NCBI RefSeq assembly: GCF_900104725.1
Contig: NZ_LT629758.1
Coordinates: forward strand, 248,001-312,000
Source: Actinoplanes derwentensis
GTDB taxonomy: Bacteria; Actinomycetota; Actinomycetes; Mycobacteriales; Micromonosporaceae
Length of the DNA: 64,000 nt
Direction: 5' to 3'
In this document: piece by piece, positions 16,036-24,632 of the stretch
Numbering within the stretch: position 1 is the stretch's first letter
How the letters are laid out: each line of letters starts with the position of its first letter
Notes under the pieces: model-generated
Told to the model about the DNA's origin: nothing
Database searches by the model: none
The model's input: the letters and a program-made list of their open reading frames with translations, nothing else
Position numbers and translations under genes: made by a program

Positions 16036-17169
16036 TTACGGCAGTTCGGTGGTCTCGGGATCCGGCGTCTTCGGTTCAACCGGCCGCACCGGGATCAGCG
16101 CGACCGTGATGTTGTCCCCGCCGCCCGCCGCGTTGGCGTAGGCGACCAGCGCCCGGGTCGCCCCGAGCAGGGAGTTCGCGGTGTCCAGGCAGTCCCGGAC
16201 GACCGAGCCGAACTCGGCCGCGTCGGGCAGGTAGTTCCACAGACCGTCGCTGCACAGGACCAGATGACCCGGCTCGGCGGCGGTGAACGACCGCACCCGC
16301 GGCGCCACCGGCCCGGCGTCGGCGCCCAGCCAGGCGGTGATCGCGTGCGCTTTCGGGTCGTTCATCGCGGTCACCGGGTCGACGCCCAGCGAGATCACGT
16401 GGGCGGCCCACGAGTCGTCCTCGGTGAGCTGCTGTGCCGGGCCGTCCGGGCCGAGCCAGTAGATCCGGCTGTCGCCGACCCAGCCGTAGCCCACGTGCGG
16501 GCCACGGACCGCGGCGGCGATGATCGTGCAGGCCGGGTTCGCGGCGGCCCGGCGCGGATCGCCGGTGTGCGCCAGCGACGCCACCGCGGCCGCCGCACCG
16601 GCGATCGCGTGCGACACCGCACCGGCCAGGCCCAGCGCGCCGAGCGGGCGCTCCAGCCCTTCCAACTCGGCGGTCTGGTCCGGGTTGCCGTCGTCACCGG
16701 GCAGCGGCTCGTCCGGGTGGCGGGCACCGGCCAGCAGCTCGCCGGCGGCGCGGACGGCGATGTCCGACGCGGCGTCCGGGTCGAACGAGGCCGAGACCCC
16801 GTCACAGACCACCACGTCGGCGGCCTCCACCCCGACGGCCAGCCACATCGCGTCCTCGTTGCGATGGTGGCGGCGGCCGCGGTCGCTCACCGCGGCGCCC
16901 GAGGGGCCGCCGTCGGCCTCCAGATGATCACGCGATCGGCCGGCCATCATGCCGCATTCCTCGCAATACCCGTCGTCGCCCACGGAACCGGCCGCCCCAC
17001 AGCGCGCACAGTCCTTTTTAGCCGCCGGCGGCTCGGGTTCGGAAGTGGGTTCGGAGGTTTCGGCGAGTTTACGCCCGCACGCCTCGCAGAAGGACGCGCC
17101 GCCGGCACGCTCCTCGTCGCACGAGGTGCATTCGGTCACGATCATCGGTGCGGGTCCCGCCTCTCTCAC
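16036..17169 (-). CDS. PP2C-family Ser/Thr protein phosphatase with two zinc ribbons
   Basis: A metal-dependent phosphatase of 377 residues, likely partner of PknG. Zinc ribbons: C14, C17, C28, C31 and C54, C57, C69, C72. The PP2C domain (about 90-360) shows SDRGRRHHRNEDAMWLA (R-x-x-N-E-D), VVVCDGVSASFDPDA, YGWVGDSRIYWLG, HLVLCSDGLWNYL and AAGGGDNITVALIPV, the acidic metal ligands being present. The C-terminal tail ends PKTPDPETTELP. The GTG start overlaps the pknG stop by 4 nt; an in-frame ATG at 17145 would remove 8 residues and leave the ribbons intact. Confidence 0.92.
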   Translation of the reverse strand: MREAGPAPMIVTECTSCDEERAGGASFCEACGRKLAETSEPTSEPEPPAAKKDCARCGAAGSVGDDGYCEECGMMAGRSRDHLEADGGPSGAAVSDRGRRHHRNEDAMWLAVGVEAADVVVCDGVSASFDPDAASDIAVRAAGELLAGARHPDEPLPGDDGNPDQTAELEGLERPLGALGLAGAVSHAIAGAAAAVASLAHTGDPRRAAANPACTIIAAAVRGPHVGYGWVGDSRIYWLGPDGPAQQLTEDDSWAAHVISLGVDPVTAMNDPKAHAITAWLGADAGPVAPRVRSFTAAEPGHLVLCSDGLWNYLPDAAEFGSVVRDCLDTANSLLGATRALVAYANAAGGGDNITVALIPVRPVEPKTPDPETTELP

Positions 17170-19454
17170 GTCCGCGTCCGCGGGCGTACCGCGTTCGCCA
17201 GGTCTACCAGGCGGATCTTCTCCGCGCCGTGTGTGGCCCGGGCCATCTCTCGGTATGCCGACTCCAGCGCGAACCGCACGTCACGTTCCGGCGCCTTCTC
17301 CGCCGGGGTACCACCGATCACCGTGGCCAGCACCGGTGTGTCGATGGCCGCACCCCCGCCGATGGTCCGCAGGGTCTGTTCCAGCAACTCGGCCCGCAGT
17401 GCCGCGAGCTGAGCCGCCTCCACCTCGAGGCGGGCGATCAGCCCGGCCGCGGTGGCGAGCGAGTCCACGTCCACGACCGCCGACTGATGGGCCCGGACCA
17501 GGGCCCGGATCGCGCCGATCTGCGAACTCGAGTAGGCCGACGAGGTGCCCGGCACCCGGCTGTACGCCTCGACCGCCCCGGCCCGGTCGCCGCCGGCCAG
17601 CCGGCAGCGGGCCAGTCCGGCGGCGGCCGTCGTGTAGGCCGGGTCGGTGCGGCTGACCACGTCGTAGTGGGCGCACGCCGCTGCCGCGTCGCCGGCCAGC
17701 TCGGCGGTCATGCCGAGAGCCAGCTGCGGGGCCAGTTCGCCGGGCAGCGCCGACCACACCGCGTCGAACCTCTGCCGAGCCCGCGGGAAGTCACCGGTGG
17801 ACAGGGCGAGCAGGCCGTCGTACCAGTCGATCCGCCAGTCCGCGGACTCCCGGCCCAGTTCGTCGCGGACCTCGGCCGCCTTCGCCGCGTCACCCTGATC
17901 GACGAACGCCCGCAGCCGCCGCAGCAGCACCTCCACCGAATCCTGCGGGGCGCTGGCCAGCTGCGCCAGGACCGTCTTCGGGTCGGCGGCGGTGATCGAC
18001 GCGAGCAGGCCCGCCGCCGGGTCGCTGAGATCGACGAGCGGTGTCGGCAGGTCCTGCCAGCGGGCCCGGTCGTCGCGCAGGTCGGTGCGCAGCTCCCCGG
18101 TGAACCAGCGGGACACCGCCGGATGCGGGGTGCCACTGGCCGCGAGGACCTGCCGCAGTACTCCGAGCATCTGTTCGGCCATCTCGGCCGCGTCACCGAA
18201 CCGCTCGTCCCGGTCGGTGCGGGTGGCCCGCCGCAGCAGCCGGTAGAAAGACTCGTGCCGGGAGTACGCCTCGAAGTCGCCACGGTCCGGCAGGCTGTCG
18301 GCGAACGTGCTCTGGTACCCGCGGAAGTCGGTGGTGAGCACCGCCAGGGTCCGGCCGATGGTGTAGAGGTCGGACTGCGGCGACGGCCCCTGCGCGGCCA
18401 TCTCCGGCGCCTGGTAGCCGACGGTGCCGTAGATCGCCGCGTCCTCGTCGTCGATGTGCACGACACCGCCGAGGTCGATCAGTTTCATCTGGTCGCCGGA
18501 CTGGATCACGTTGTCCGGCTTGAAGTCGCAGAAGATCAGCCCACGGTCGTGCAGGTAACCGAACGCGGGCATGATCTCCAGCACGTACGCCAGGGCCTGC
18601 TCCACCGGCAGCGGGCTGACCACACCGTTGACCCGGCGCTCCTTGAGCACGTCCTTGAGCGACTTGCCGCCGACGAACTCCATCACGATGTAACCGGCGC
18701 CGTCGTGCTCGACGAAGTTGTAGATCTTGACGATGTTCGGGTGCTCGACCTCGGCCAGGAACCGCTGTTCGGCCACCGCCGCCGCCAGAGCGTCCTCGTC
18801 ACGTGAGTTGAGCAGGCCCTTGAGTACCACCCAGCGGTCCGAGACGTTCTTGTCGGCGGCCAGGTAGATCCAGCCCAGGCCGCCGTGCGCGAGCGCGCCG
18901 ACCACCTCGTACTGCCCGGCGACCAGGTCACCCTTGGTCAGCTTTGGGGTGAAGTTGAACGCCTCGCCGCAGCTCGGGCAGTACCCCGACGGGCGGGCCT
19001 CCCGATCGCCGCGGGCCCGGCCGACCGCGTTGCCGCACTTGGCGCAGTACCGTTTCGACTCCGGCACCTCGGCCACCGCCATCACCGCGGTCGCCGGGTC
19101 CGCCTGCCGGATCGGTGCGATGTCCACCAGGCCGCCGCCGAAGCGGCGGGCCGATCCGGTGCGAGAGGTTCCGGTGCGAGAGGACCCCCTGCTGGTACGA
19201 CTGGACAGAGCACTGCTCCGAGCCGAACCCTTGGTGGCCTTCGTCGCGGTGGCGGCGGGCGCCAGCCCACACGTGTCGCAGTAGCCGTCCTCGATCGCCC
19301 CGTCACAGCCCGGCCGGCGGCACTTACCGTCGTCCGCCTTCACTACCGGCTTTACCGCCGGTGTGCTGGGTTCGGCCACCGGCGCCAGTCCGCAGTAGTC
19401 GCAGTAGCCGTCCTCGATCGTGCCGGAGCAGTCGTCACGCTGGCAGTTGGTCAT
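17166..19454 (-). CDS. pknG: Serine/threonine protein kinase PknG
   Basis: A soluble kinase of 762 residues. Two near-identical zinc motifs lead (C4-x4-C9-x8-C18-x2-C21, and C45/C50/C59/C62, both IEDGYCD-C-GLAP). A Ser/Thr/Arg-rich stretch (74-104) follows, then a rubredoxin-like site C137/C140/C159/C162 as in mycobacterial PknG, kinase domain about 178-440 (GALAHGGLGWIYLA, VVLKGL, GLIFCDFKPDNV catalytic loop, KLIDLGGV, YGTVGYQAPE) and a TPR-like C-terminus. In mycobacteria PknG acts downstream of GlnH/GlnX to control 2-oxoglutarate and glutamate metabolism through GarA; gene order supports the same here. The doubled N-terminal ribbon is an addition relative to mycobacterial PknG. ATGA overlap with the upstream gene. 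Confidence 0.95.
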   Translation of the reverse strand: MTNCQRDDCSGTIEDGYCDYCGLAPVAEPSTPAVKPVVKADDGKCRRPGCDGAIEDGYCDTCGLAPAATATKATKGSARSSALSSRTSRGSSRTGTSRTGSARRFGGGLVDIAPIRQADPATAVMAVAEVPESKRYCAKCGNAVGRARGDREARPSGYCPSCGEAFNFTPKLTKGDLVAGQYEVVGALAHGGLGWIYLAADKNVSDRWVVLKGLLNSRDEDALAAAVAEQRFLAEVEHPNIVKIYNFVEHDGAGYIVMEFVGGKSLKDVLKERRVNGVVSPLPVEQALAYVLEIMPAFGYLHDRGLIFCDFKPDNVIQSGDQMKLIDLGGVVHIDDEDAAIYGTVGYQAPEMAAQGPSPQSDLYTIGRTLAVLTTDFRGYQSTFADSLPDRGDFEAYSRHESFYRLLRRATRTDRDERFGDAAEMAEQMLGVLRQVLAASGTPHPAVSRWFTGELRTDLRDDRARWQDLPTPLVDLSDPAAGLLASITAADPKTVLAQLASAPQDSVEVLLRRLRAFVDQGDAAKAAEVRDELGRESADWRIDWYDGLLALSTGDFPRARQRFDAVWSALPGELAPQLALGMTAELAGDAAAACAHYDVVSRTDPAYTTAAAGLARCRLAGGDRAGAVEAYSRVPGTSSAYSSSQIGAIRALVRAHQSAVVDVDSLATAAGLIARLEVEAAQLAALRAELLEQTLRTIGGGAAIDTPVLATVIGGTPAEKAPERDVRFALESAYREMARATHGAEKIRLVDLANAVRPRTRT

Positions 19455-20641
19455 CGGGCCTCCCGGGCGGCGATCGTGGCGGAGAGCGCGTCCTGGTACG
19501 CGTCGACGGCGGACCGTGCCGCCGGCAGATCACACGGAGCCTGGTGCAGACGGTCACGGGCGGCCTCGGCGAGCGGGCCGAGAACCGGATCCTCACCGAG
19601 ACCACGGCGCAGAGCCTTGGCCCGGTACGCGTCGAGCCGCCCGCGCAGCTCGTTACGCTCGGTCAACAGGGCGGCGTTGCGCGCCGACGCGTCCCGCAGT
19701 GCGGCCAGCCGGTCGGTGGCCTGCCGGCGCCACGCCGACAACCGGGGGCTGATCAGCGCCCAGTGCCCGGCGGCGGCCAGCGCGTCGATCGCGGCCAGCT
19801 CCGGACGCGGATCCGTCATGCGTACCGCGATGATCTGGTCGTCGGGGAACCGCCCGGCCGCGGCGTCGCTCGTTTCGCCGGCCGCCCGCTGCGCCGCGTC
19901 CAAGTCGGCCAGCAGCACCCGCGCGTCCCGCAGCCGCTGGGCCAGCGACGCCTGCAACTCGGCCGCCGACGTCCGCTCCGCGTCCGCCCGGTCCACCAGG
20001 CTCCTGACGTCGGCCAGCCCGGTCAGGTCGGCGCCCAGCGGATCGGACAACAGGACCCGGGTGATGCCGCCGAGCAGCCGGTCGGCCTCGTCGAGCAGGC
20101 GGTCCGCCGCACCCGCCCCGGCCTGCCGGGTCAGGTCCCGGACCCGCTGCAGCGTGTCGGCGGCCTCGGCGGCGGCCGGCACCCCCCGGCGCCACGCCTC
20201 CCCGGCACCGGACACCACGGCGACCGCGGTCCGGAACGACGACTCCATCGCCGACAACAGCTCGGCCGGTGTGCAGGTGGCGACGACCTGTCCCGCGCCG
20301 AGCAGCCCGCGCTGCGCCAGCGGCACCGTCGCGGTGGACAGCGTGATCGACGGGCCGAGCACCTGATGCCGGTAGGCGTCCCGGTCGGCGTCGTTCATCC
20401 GCCGCTGCCCGCGCAGCGCCTCGGCCCGGGTGATCACCTCGGTCAGCTGCCGGTGCCCCTGCCAGAGGCGTTCCAGAGCGTCCGAGGCGTCGGCCCAGGC
20501 GGTCGCGGTGCGCCCGGTCAGCGTGATCCGGCCCAGCTCCTGACGGTCCGGGTTCTGGTCCAGCTCCACCAGGTTGGTGGCGATGGCGGCGACGGCACTG
20601 GTCAGCCGGGCCAGTTCGGTGTCGGCGGTCGTCGTACTCAT
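19451..20641 (-). CDS. Unknown helical protein between GlnH and PknG
   Basis: The 396-residue protein is almost wholly Ala/Leu/Arg/Asp/Glu-rich and predicted helical, with several long helices (RTAVAVVSGAGEAWRRGVPA, ADRLLDEADRLLGGI, ERTSAAELQASLAQRLRDAR, ATDRLAALRDASARNAALL). No signal peptide, membrane span, cysteine cluster or known motif is visible. ATG 20641 overlaps the glnH stop (ATGA) and its stop overlaps the pknG start, so it is made together with the receptor and kinase. A scaffold or adaptor linking membrane GlnX to soluble PknG would fit, but this is inference only. Classical mycobacterial pknG-glnH-glnX loci lack it. Confidence 0.85.
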   Translation of the reverse strand: MSTTTADTELARLTSAVAAIATNLVELDQNPDRQELGRITLTGRTATAWADASDALERLWQGHRQLTEVITRAEALRGQRRMNDADRDAYRHQVLGPSITLSTATVPLAQRGLLGAGQVVATCTPAELLSAMESSFRTAVAVVSGAGEAWRRGVPAAAEAADTLQRVRDLTRQAGAGAADRLLDEADRLLGGITRVLLSDPLGADLTGLADVRSLVDRADAERTSAAELQASLAQRLRDARVLLADLDAAQRAAGETSDAAAGRFPDDQIIAVRMTDPRPELAAIDALAAAGHWALISPRLSAWRRQATDRLAALRDASARNAALLTERNELRGRLDAYRAKALRRGLGEDPVLGPLAEAARDRLHQAPCDLPAARSAVDAYQDALSATIAAREAR

Positions 20642-21564
20642 CGGTACTTCGCCGCCGGTGGCTGCGGGGCCGGCGTGGTCAGCCACTTGTCGTAGATCTT
20701 CTGCCAGGTGCCGTCGCTGCGCAGCCGCTCGAACACGGCGTTGACGAACTCGGTGAACTCGGGATGCCCCTTGGCGACCGCCGCCGCGTACGGCTCGGAG
20801 GTGAACTTCGGGCCGACCACCTTGGCGTACGGGTCCTGGGTCGCCAGCCCGGCCAGGATCGTGTCGTCGGTGGAGATCGCGTCCACCTCACCCAGCTGGA
20901 AGGCGACCAGGCACTCACCGAAGTCGGCGCGCGCCACCGGGACCGGCCCGGTGCTGACCTTCGCGATGTTCTCCAGCGAGGTGGAGCCGGTGGCCGCGCA
21001 GACCGGGCGTTTCCCCAGGTCCTCGATCTTCGTCACGGCCGAGTCCTTGCCGACCAGCACCCGCTGGCCCGCCTCGAAGTAGACCGTGGAGAAGTCGACC
21101 AGCTCCCAGCGGGCGCAGTTGGTGGTCATCGTGCTGATGGCCAGGTCGACATCGCCGTCGACGACCGCGTTCACCCGGTTCGACCGGGGAACGACCCGGA
21201 TCTCCAGCTTGTCCGGATCACCGAAGATCGCCTCGGCGATCTCGCGGCCCATGTCGACGTCGAAGCCCTCGATCCGGCCGGTGAACGGGTCCCGCGAGCT
21301 GAACAGCAGGGTGTCCTGGGTGGTGCCGAGAACCAGCCGGCCCCGCTTGCGGATCTCCTGCATGTAGCTGCCGGCCGGCATCCGCACCCCCTGGGTGGGC
21401 CGGAAGCTGGCGCGGGCGTCACAGGTCTCCGGTGCCTTCGGGGCCGCACTGGTGGCTGCCGCTGACGGATCGGTTCGCGCCGTCGTCTCCTTGATGGGGG
21501 AGTCCGTGCACGCGGTCAATCCGGCGAGCAGGAGGGCGGAGCAGACCAGAGCAAGTCGTCTCAC
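20638..21564 (-). CDS. glnH: Amino-acid-binding lipoprotein GlnH
   Basis: A 308-residue lipoprotein with signal peptide and lipobox MRRLALVCSALLLAGLTAC (Cys19). The rest is a family 3 solute-binding protein: RKRGRLVLGTTQDTLLFSSR, GRIEGFDVDMGREIAEAIFG, DLAISTMTTNCARWELVDFS, PVCAATGSTSLENIAK and AKGHPEFTEFVNAVFERLRS. In mycobacteria GlnH binds aspartate, asparagine and glutamate-type ligands and signals through GlnX to PknG instead of feeding an ABC transporter. No transporter genes are adjacent here, which agrees. 4-nt overlaps on both sides. Confidence 0.93.
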   Translation of the reverse strand: MRRLALVCSALLLAGLTACTDSPIKETTARTDPSAAATSAAPKAPETCDARASFRPTQGVRMPAGSYMQEIRKRGRLVLGTTQDTLLFSSRDPFTGRIEGFDVDMGREIAEAIFGDPDKLEIRVVPRSNRVNAVVDGDVDLAISTMTTNCARWELVDFSTVYFEAGQRVLVGKDSAVTKIEDLGKRPVCAATGSTSLENIAKVSTGPVPVARADFGECLVAFQLGEVDAISTDDTILAGLATQDPYAKVVGPKFTSEPYAAAVAKGHPEFTEFVNAVFERLRSDGTWQKIYDKWLTTPAPQPPAAKYR

Positions 21565-22838
21565 CGGTACTCCTCCAGCCGGGCCCGCAGGCCGATCACC
21601 GCGAACAGACAGATCACCAGGGCCAGCAACGGCCCCAGCACGGTCAGCGAGCCCAGTCCCCGCCCGGCCGACTCGATCCGGCCGTCGAAGGCCGCGCGCC
21701 GGTCCGCCGAGGCTTCGTCCAGGGTCTTCGTGAGCTGGTCGAACGCGTTCGTCGTCTCGTCGCCGACGGCCAGCCGCACCGCACCCTCGTAGTCGCCGCC
21801 GTCGTCCAGCGAGCGGATCTTCTCATGCAGGCTCACGTACGTGTCGTGCTGCCCCGTCGCGGTGCCCATCAGGTCACGCACACCGTCGAGTTCCGGGCCG
21901 CCGAACGTCACCCGGCCGCGGATCGACGTGAACTCCGCCTCCAGCGCGCCACTGCCGGCCCGGGCGGCCAGGGTGAGTGCCTCGTCGGCCCGCTCGCGCA
22001 GCACCAGGATCCGTATCTCGGCCAGCGTGTCGACCGGCGCCGACCCCTCCCGGCCGGCGGCGGTGAGCTGGGACCGCTGGTGCGCGAAGACCACGGCGGC
22101 CCCCGCCAGCAGCAGCAGCGTGAGCGCGGACGCGGTCACCAGCGGCAGGTTGAACGTGCGGTGCGTGCTGCGGCTCAGGTGGGTCTGCGTCACGATCAGC
22201 GTCACCGCCAGGGCCGCGATCAGCACCCCCAGCAGGGTCAGCCACCAGCTGCTGCGGGAGCTGGTGTAACCCGCCTCGGCCTCGTGCCGGGCCTGCCGGA
22301 ACAGGACCTCGGCCTGCGGCTGGAGCGTCTCCCGGTTGAGCTTGGAGGCGGTCGACAGGTAGGCGGCACCGACCGGTTTGCCCTGCCGGTTGAGGGCCCG
22401 GGCGGTCGCGACCAGCGCGGCGTAGTCGGTGAGGCCGGTCGACACGGCCCGGATCGCCGCGGCGGCCGGCCCGTCGCCGGGCACCCGGCCGGCGGCCGAG
22501 GTCAGAGCGGTGGCGGCGTCGGCCAGATCCTTGTCGTACCGGGCGGTGAGCGCCGGGGGCTCCAGGCCGCCGGTGAGGAACGCCAGCGCGGCGGTGGTGT
22601 CCGCGTCGGCCAGCGACGAGTGGATCGTCTCGGCCTCGGCCAGCAGCGGCTGGGCCCGGTCCCGCAGATCGGCGGTGCCGGTGCCGGCCGACCATGCGGT
22701 GAGACCGGTCACCAGCCCGGCCAAGCAGGCCAGGGCCAGCAGGACGGCCAGCATCAGTTGCAGCCGGCCGGGCGAGGTGTGCCGCAGGCCGGCGAGCCGT
22801 CGTAACGCCACCTGAGGTGGCGCCTGTACCGCAGTCAC
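21561..22838 (-). CDS. glnX: Membrane sensor GlnX
   Basis: A 425-residue membrane protein, first gene of the operon. Four spans are visible: LMLAVLLALACLAGLVTGLT (about 28-50), WWLTLLGVLIAALAVTLIV, LPLVTASALTLLLLAGAAVV and a C-terminal LTVLGPLLALVICLFAVIGL. Two extracellular helical domains lie between spans 1-2 and 3-4 (helical bundle, rich in Ala/Thr/Asp), the probable GlnH docking surface. The short Arg-rich C-terminus is cytosolic. The GTG at 22838 has GAGAGGGC 8 nt before it and is preferred to 22883. It relays GlnH occupancy to PknG in mycobacteria. Confidence 0.88.
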   Translation of the reverse strand: MTAVQAPPQVALRRLAGLRHTSPGRLQLMLAVLLALACLAGLVTGLTAWSAGTGTADLRDRAQPLLAEAETIHSSLADADTTAALAFLTGGLEPPALTARYDKDLADAATALTSAAGRVPGDGPAAAAIRAVSTGLTDYAALVATARALNRQGKPVGAAYLSTASKLNRETLQPQAEVLFRQARHEAEAGYTSSRSSWWLTLLGVLIAALAVTLIVTQTHLSRSTHRTFNLPLVTASALTLLLLAGAAVVFAHQRSQLTAAGREGSAPVDTLAEIRILVLRERADEALTLAARAGSGALEAEFTSIRGRVTFGGPELDGVRDLMGTATGQHDTYVSLHEKIRSLDDGGDYEGAVRLAVGDETTNAFDQLTKTLDEASADRRAAFDGRIESAGRGLGSLTVLGPLLALVICLFAVIGLRARLEEYR

Positions 22839-22936
22839 TAGGGTGCCCTCTCGCTCTGGGATCGCACGTCCACTGTGCGTCACTGGCGCAAGCGATCGAG
22901 CAGGAGTGTACGACTGCCGTCCGACAGTTCCGCGGG

Positions 22937-24490
22937 TCAGCTGAGTTCGCGCTTGAGCAGCTTCCCGGTAGCCGTCATCGGCAGCGATGCGACGATCGTG
23001 ACGATACGCGGGTACTTGTAGGAGGCCATCTGATCCTTACCCCAGGCGATCAGTTCGTCCTCGGTGGCCGAGGCACCCGGCGCGAGGATCACGAACGCCT
23101 TGACCTCCTCACCGTGGCTCTGGTGCGGCACGCCGATCACCGCCGCGAGCGAGACCGCCGGGTGGGTGATCAGGACCTCCTCGATCTCCCGCGGGTAGAC
23201 GTTGAAACCACCCCGGATGATCATGTCCTTGGCCCGGTCGACGATGTAGTAGAAGCCGTCGGAGTCGCGGCGGGCCAGGTCGCCGGTCTTGAACCAGCCG
23301 TCCCGCATCACTTCGGCGGTCGCCTCGGGCCGGCCGATGTAGCCGCGGAAGATGTTGTGCCCGCGGATCGCGATCTCGCCGATCTCGTCCGGATCGTCGA
23401 TGCTGTTCCACTCCGGGTCGATCAGCTTGACCTCGACACCCCAGACCGGCACACCGATCGAACCCGGCCGGGGCTCACTGTGCGGGTCACTGAAGGTCGC
23501 CACCGGCGAGGTCTCGGAGAGGCCGTACCCCTCCAGGATGGTGACGCCGAACCGTTCCCGGACCGCCCGGATGATCTCCACCGGCAGGCTGGAGCCACCG
23601 GAGACGGCGACCCGCATGTTGGCCGCGATCCGTTCGACGTCCACGCCCTCGGTCTCGGTCAGCGCGTTGAGCAGCCCCCAGTACATGGTCGGGACGCCGG
23701 CGAAGAACGTCACGTCCTCACTCTGCAGCAGCTGGACCGCTGCCTTCGCCTCGAACCGGGGGAGCAGCACCAGGGTCGCGGCGGTGGCGAAACCAGCGTT
23801 CATGTTGACCGTGCTGCCGAACGAGTGGAACAGCGGCAGCACCAGCAGATGGGTGTCGGTGGCCGGTTGGCTGCCGAAGAGCCGGTTGCAGGTCAGCGCG
23901 TTGAGGATCAGGTTCGAGTGGGACAGCTCGGCGCCCTTGGCCTGGCCGGTCGTGCCACTGGTGTAGAGGATCACCGCCGCGTCGGACTCGTCCCGCAGCA
24001 CCGTCGAGAAGGCCGCAGGCTGTCCGGCCAGCGCCGCGCCCAGAGTCTCCACACCCTCGATCGGCGACGGGGCCGCCGGGTCCGCGGTGATCATCAGGAA
24101 GTGCTCGGTGCCCGGAGTCTCACTGAACCCGGCGAAGCCCTCGGCGCCCATCGGCAGCTCCGGGGTGCCCTGGAAACAGAGGTAGGCGATCGCGCCGGAG
24201 TCCTTCAGGTGGTAGGCGATCTCCCGGCCCTTGAGCAGGACGTTCAGTGGTACGACCACCGCGCCCGCCTTCAGGATGCCGTAGTAGACGATCGGGAAGT
24301 ACGGCAGGTTCGGGCAGGTCAGCGCCACCTTGTCGCCGGGCCGGATGCCACGCGACACGAGCAGGGCGGCCACCTGGTTCGCCGCGGCGTCCACCTGGGC
24401 GTAGGTCAGCCGCTGCGGGCCGAGCACCACGGCCGCGCGCTCCGGGTGCCGGCGGGCGCTGTCCTCCAGCAGAACGGAGAGGTTGAGCAT
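22937..24490 (-). CDS. Long-chain fatty-acid--CoA ligase (acyl-CoA synthetase)
   Basis: A 517-residue AMP-forming acyl-CoA synthetase. Motifs: VILYTSGTTGQAKGAELSHS (phosphate loop), ILEGYGLSETSPVATFS (A5), MRDGWFKTGDLARRDSDGFY (A7), YIVDRAKDMIIRGGFNVYPR (A8) and MTATGKLLKRELS with the catalytic Lys near the end. It resembles FadD/DltA-like medium- or long-chain ligases; substrate length cannot be fixed. It is monocistronic: GlnX starts about 100 nt downstream and an EAL gene is divergent upstream. It is not close in sequence to the synthetase at 11468, so the two are not a recent duplication. Confidence 0.9.
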   Translation of the reverse strand: MLNLSVLLEDSARRHPERAAVVLGPQRLTYAQVDAAANQVAALLVSRGIRPGDKVALTCPNLPYFPIVYYGILKAGAVVVPLNVLLKGREIAYHLKDSGAIAYLCFQGTPELPMGAEGFAGFSETPGTEHFLMITADPAAPSPIEGVETLGAALAGQPAAFSTVLRDESDAAVILYTSGTTGQAKGAELSHSNLILNALTCNRLFGSQPATDTHLLVLPLFHSFGSTVNMNAGFATAATLVLLPRFEAKAAVQLLQSEDVTFFAGVPTMYWGLLNALTETEGVDVERIAANMRVAVSGGSSLPVEIIRAVRERFGVTILEGYGLSETSPVATFSDPHSEPRPGSIGVPVWGVEVKLIDPEWNSIDDPDEIGEIAIRGHNIFRGYIGRPEATAEVMRDGWFKTGDLARRDSDGFYYIVDRAKDMIIRGGFNVYPREIEEVLITHPAVSLAAVIGVPHQSHGEEVKAFVILAPGASATEDELIAWGKDQMASYKYPRIVTIVASLPMTATGKLLKRELS

Positions 24491-24632
24491 GCGGTGGAAC
24501 CCTTCTTACCGATGATCTGTGACGGTAGTCTCATCCCAACACGGGGACCCGCCCCGGGGAAGCCTCCGTTTCGGTCGTGTTTCGCGGGCCCGATTAGTTA
24601 AGTCGGGCATTTCTCATGCCGATGGCACCAGC

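Noticed and set aside
14920..17412. Plus-strand open frame of 830 codons across the VWA and PP2C genes
   Set aside because: Rich in Arg/Gly/Asp/Val without domain structure, antisense to genes with clear motifs.
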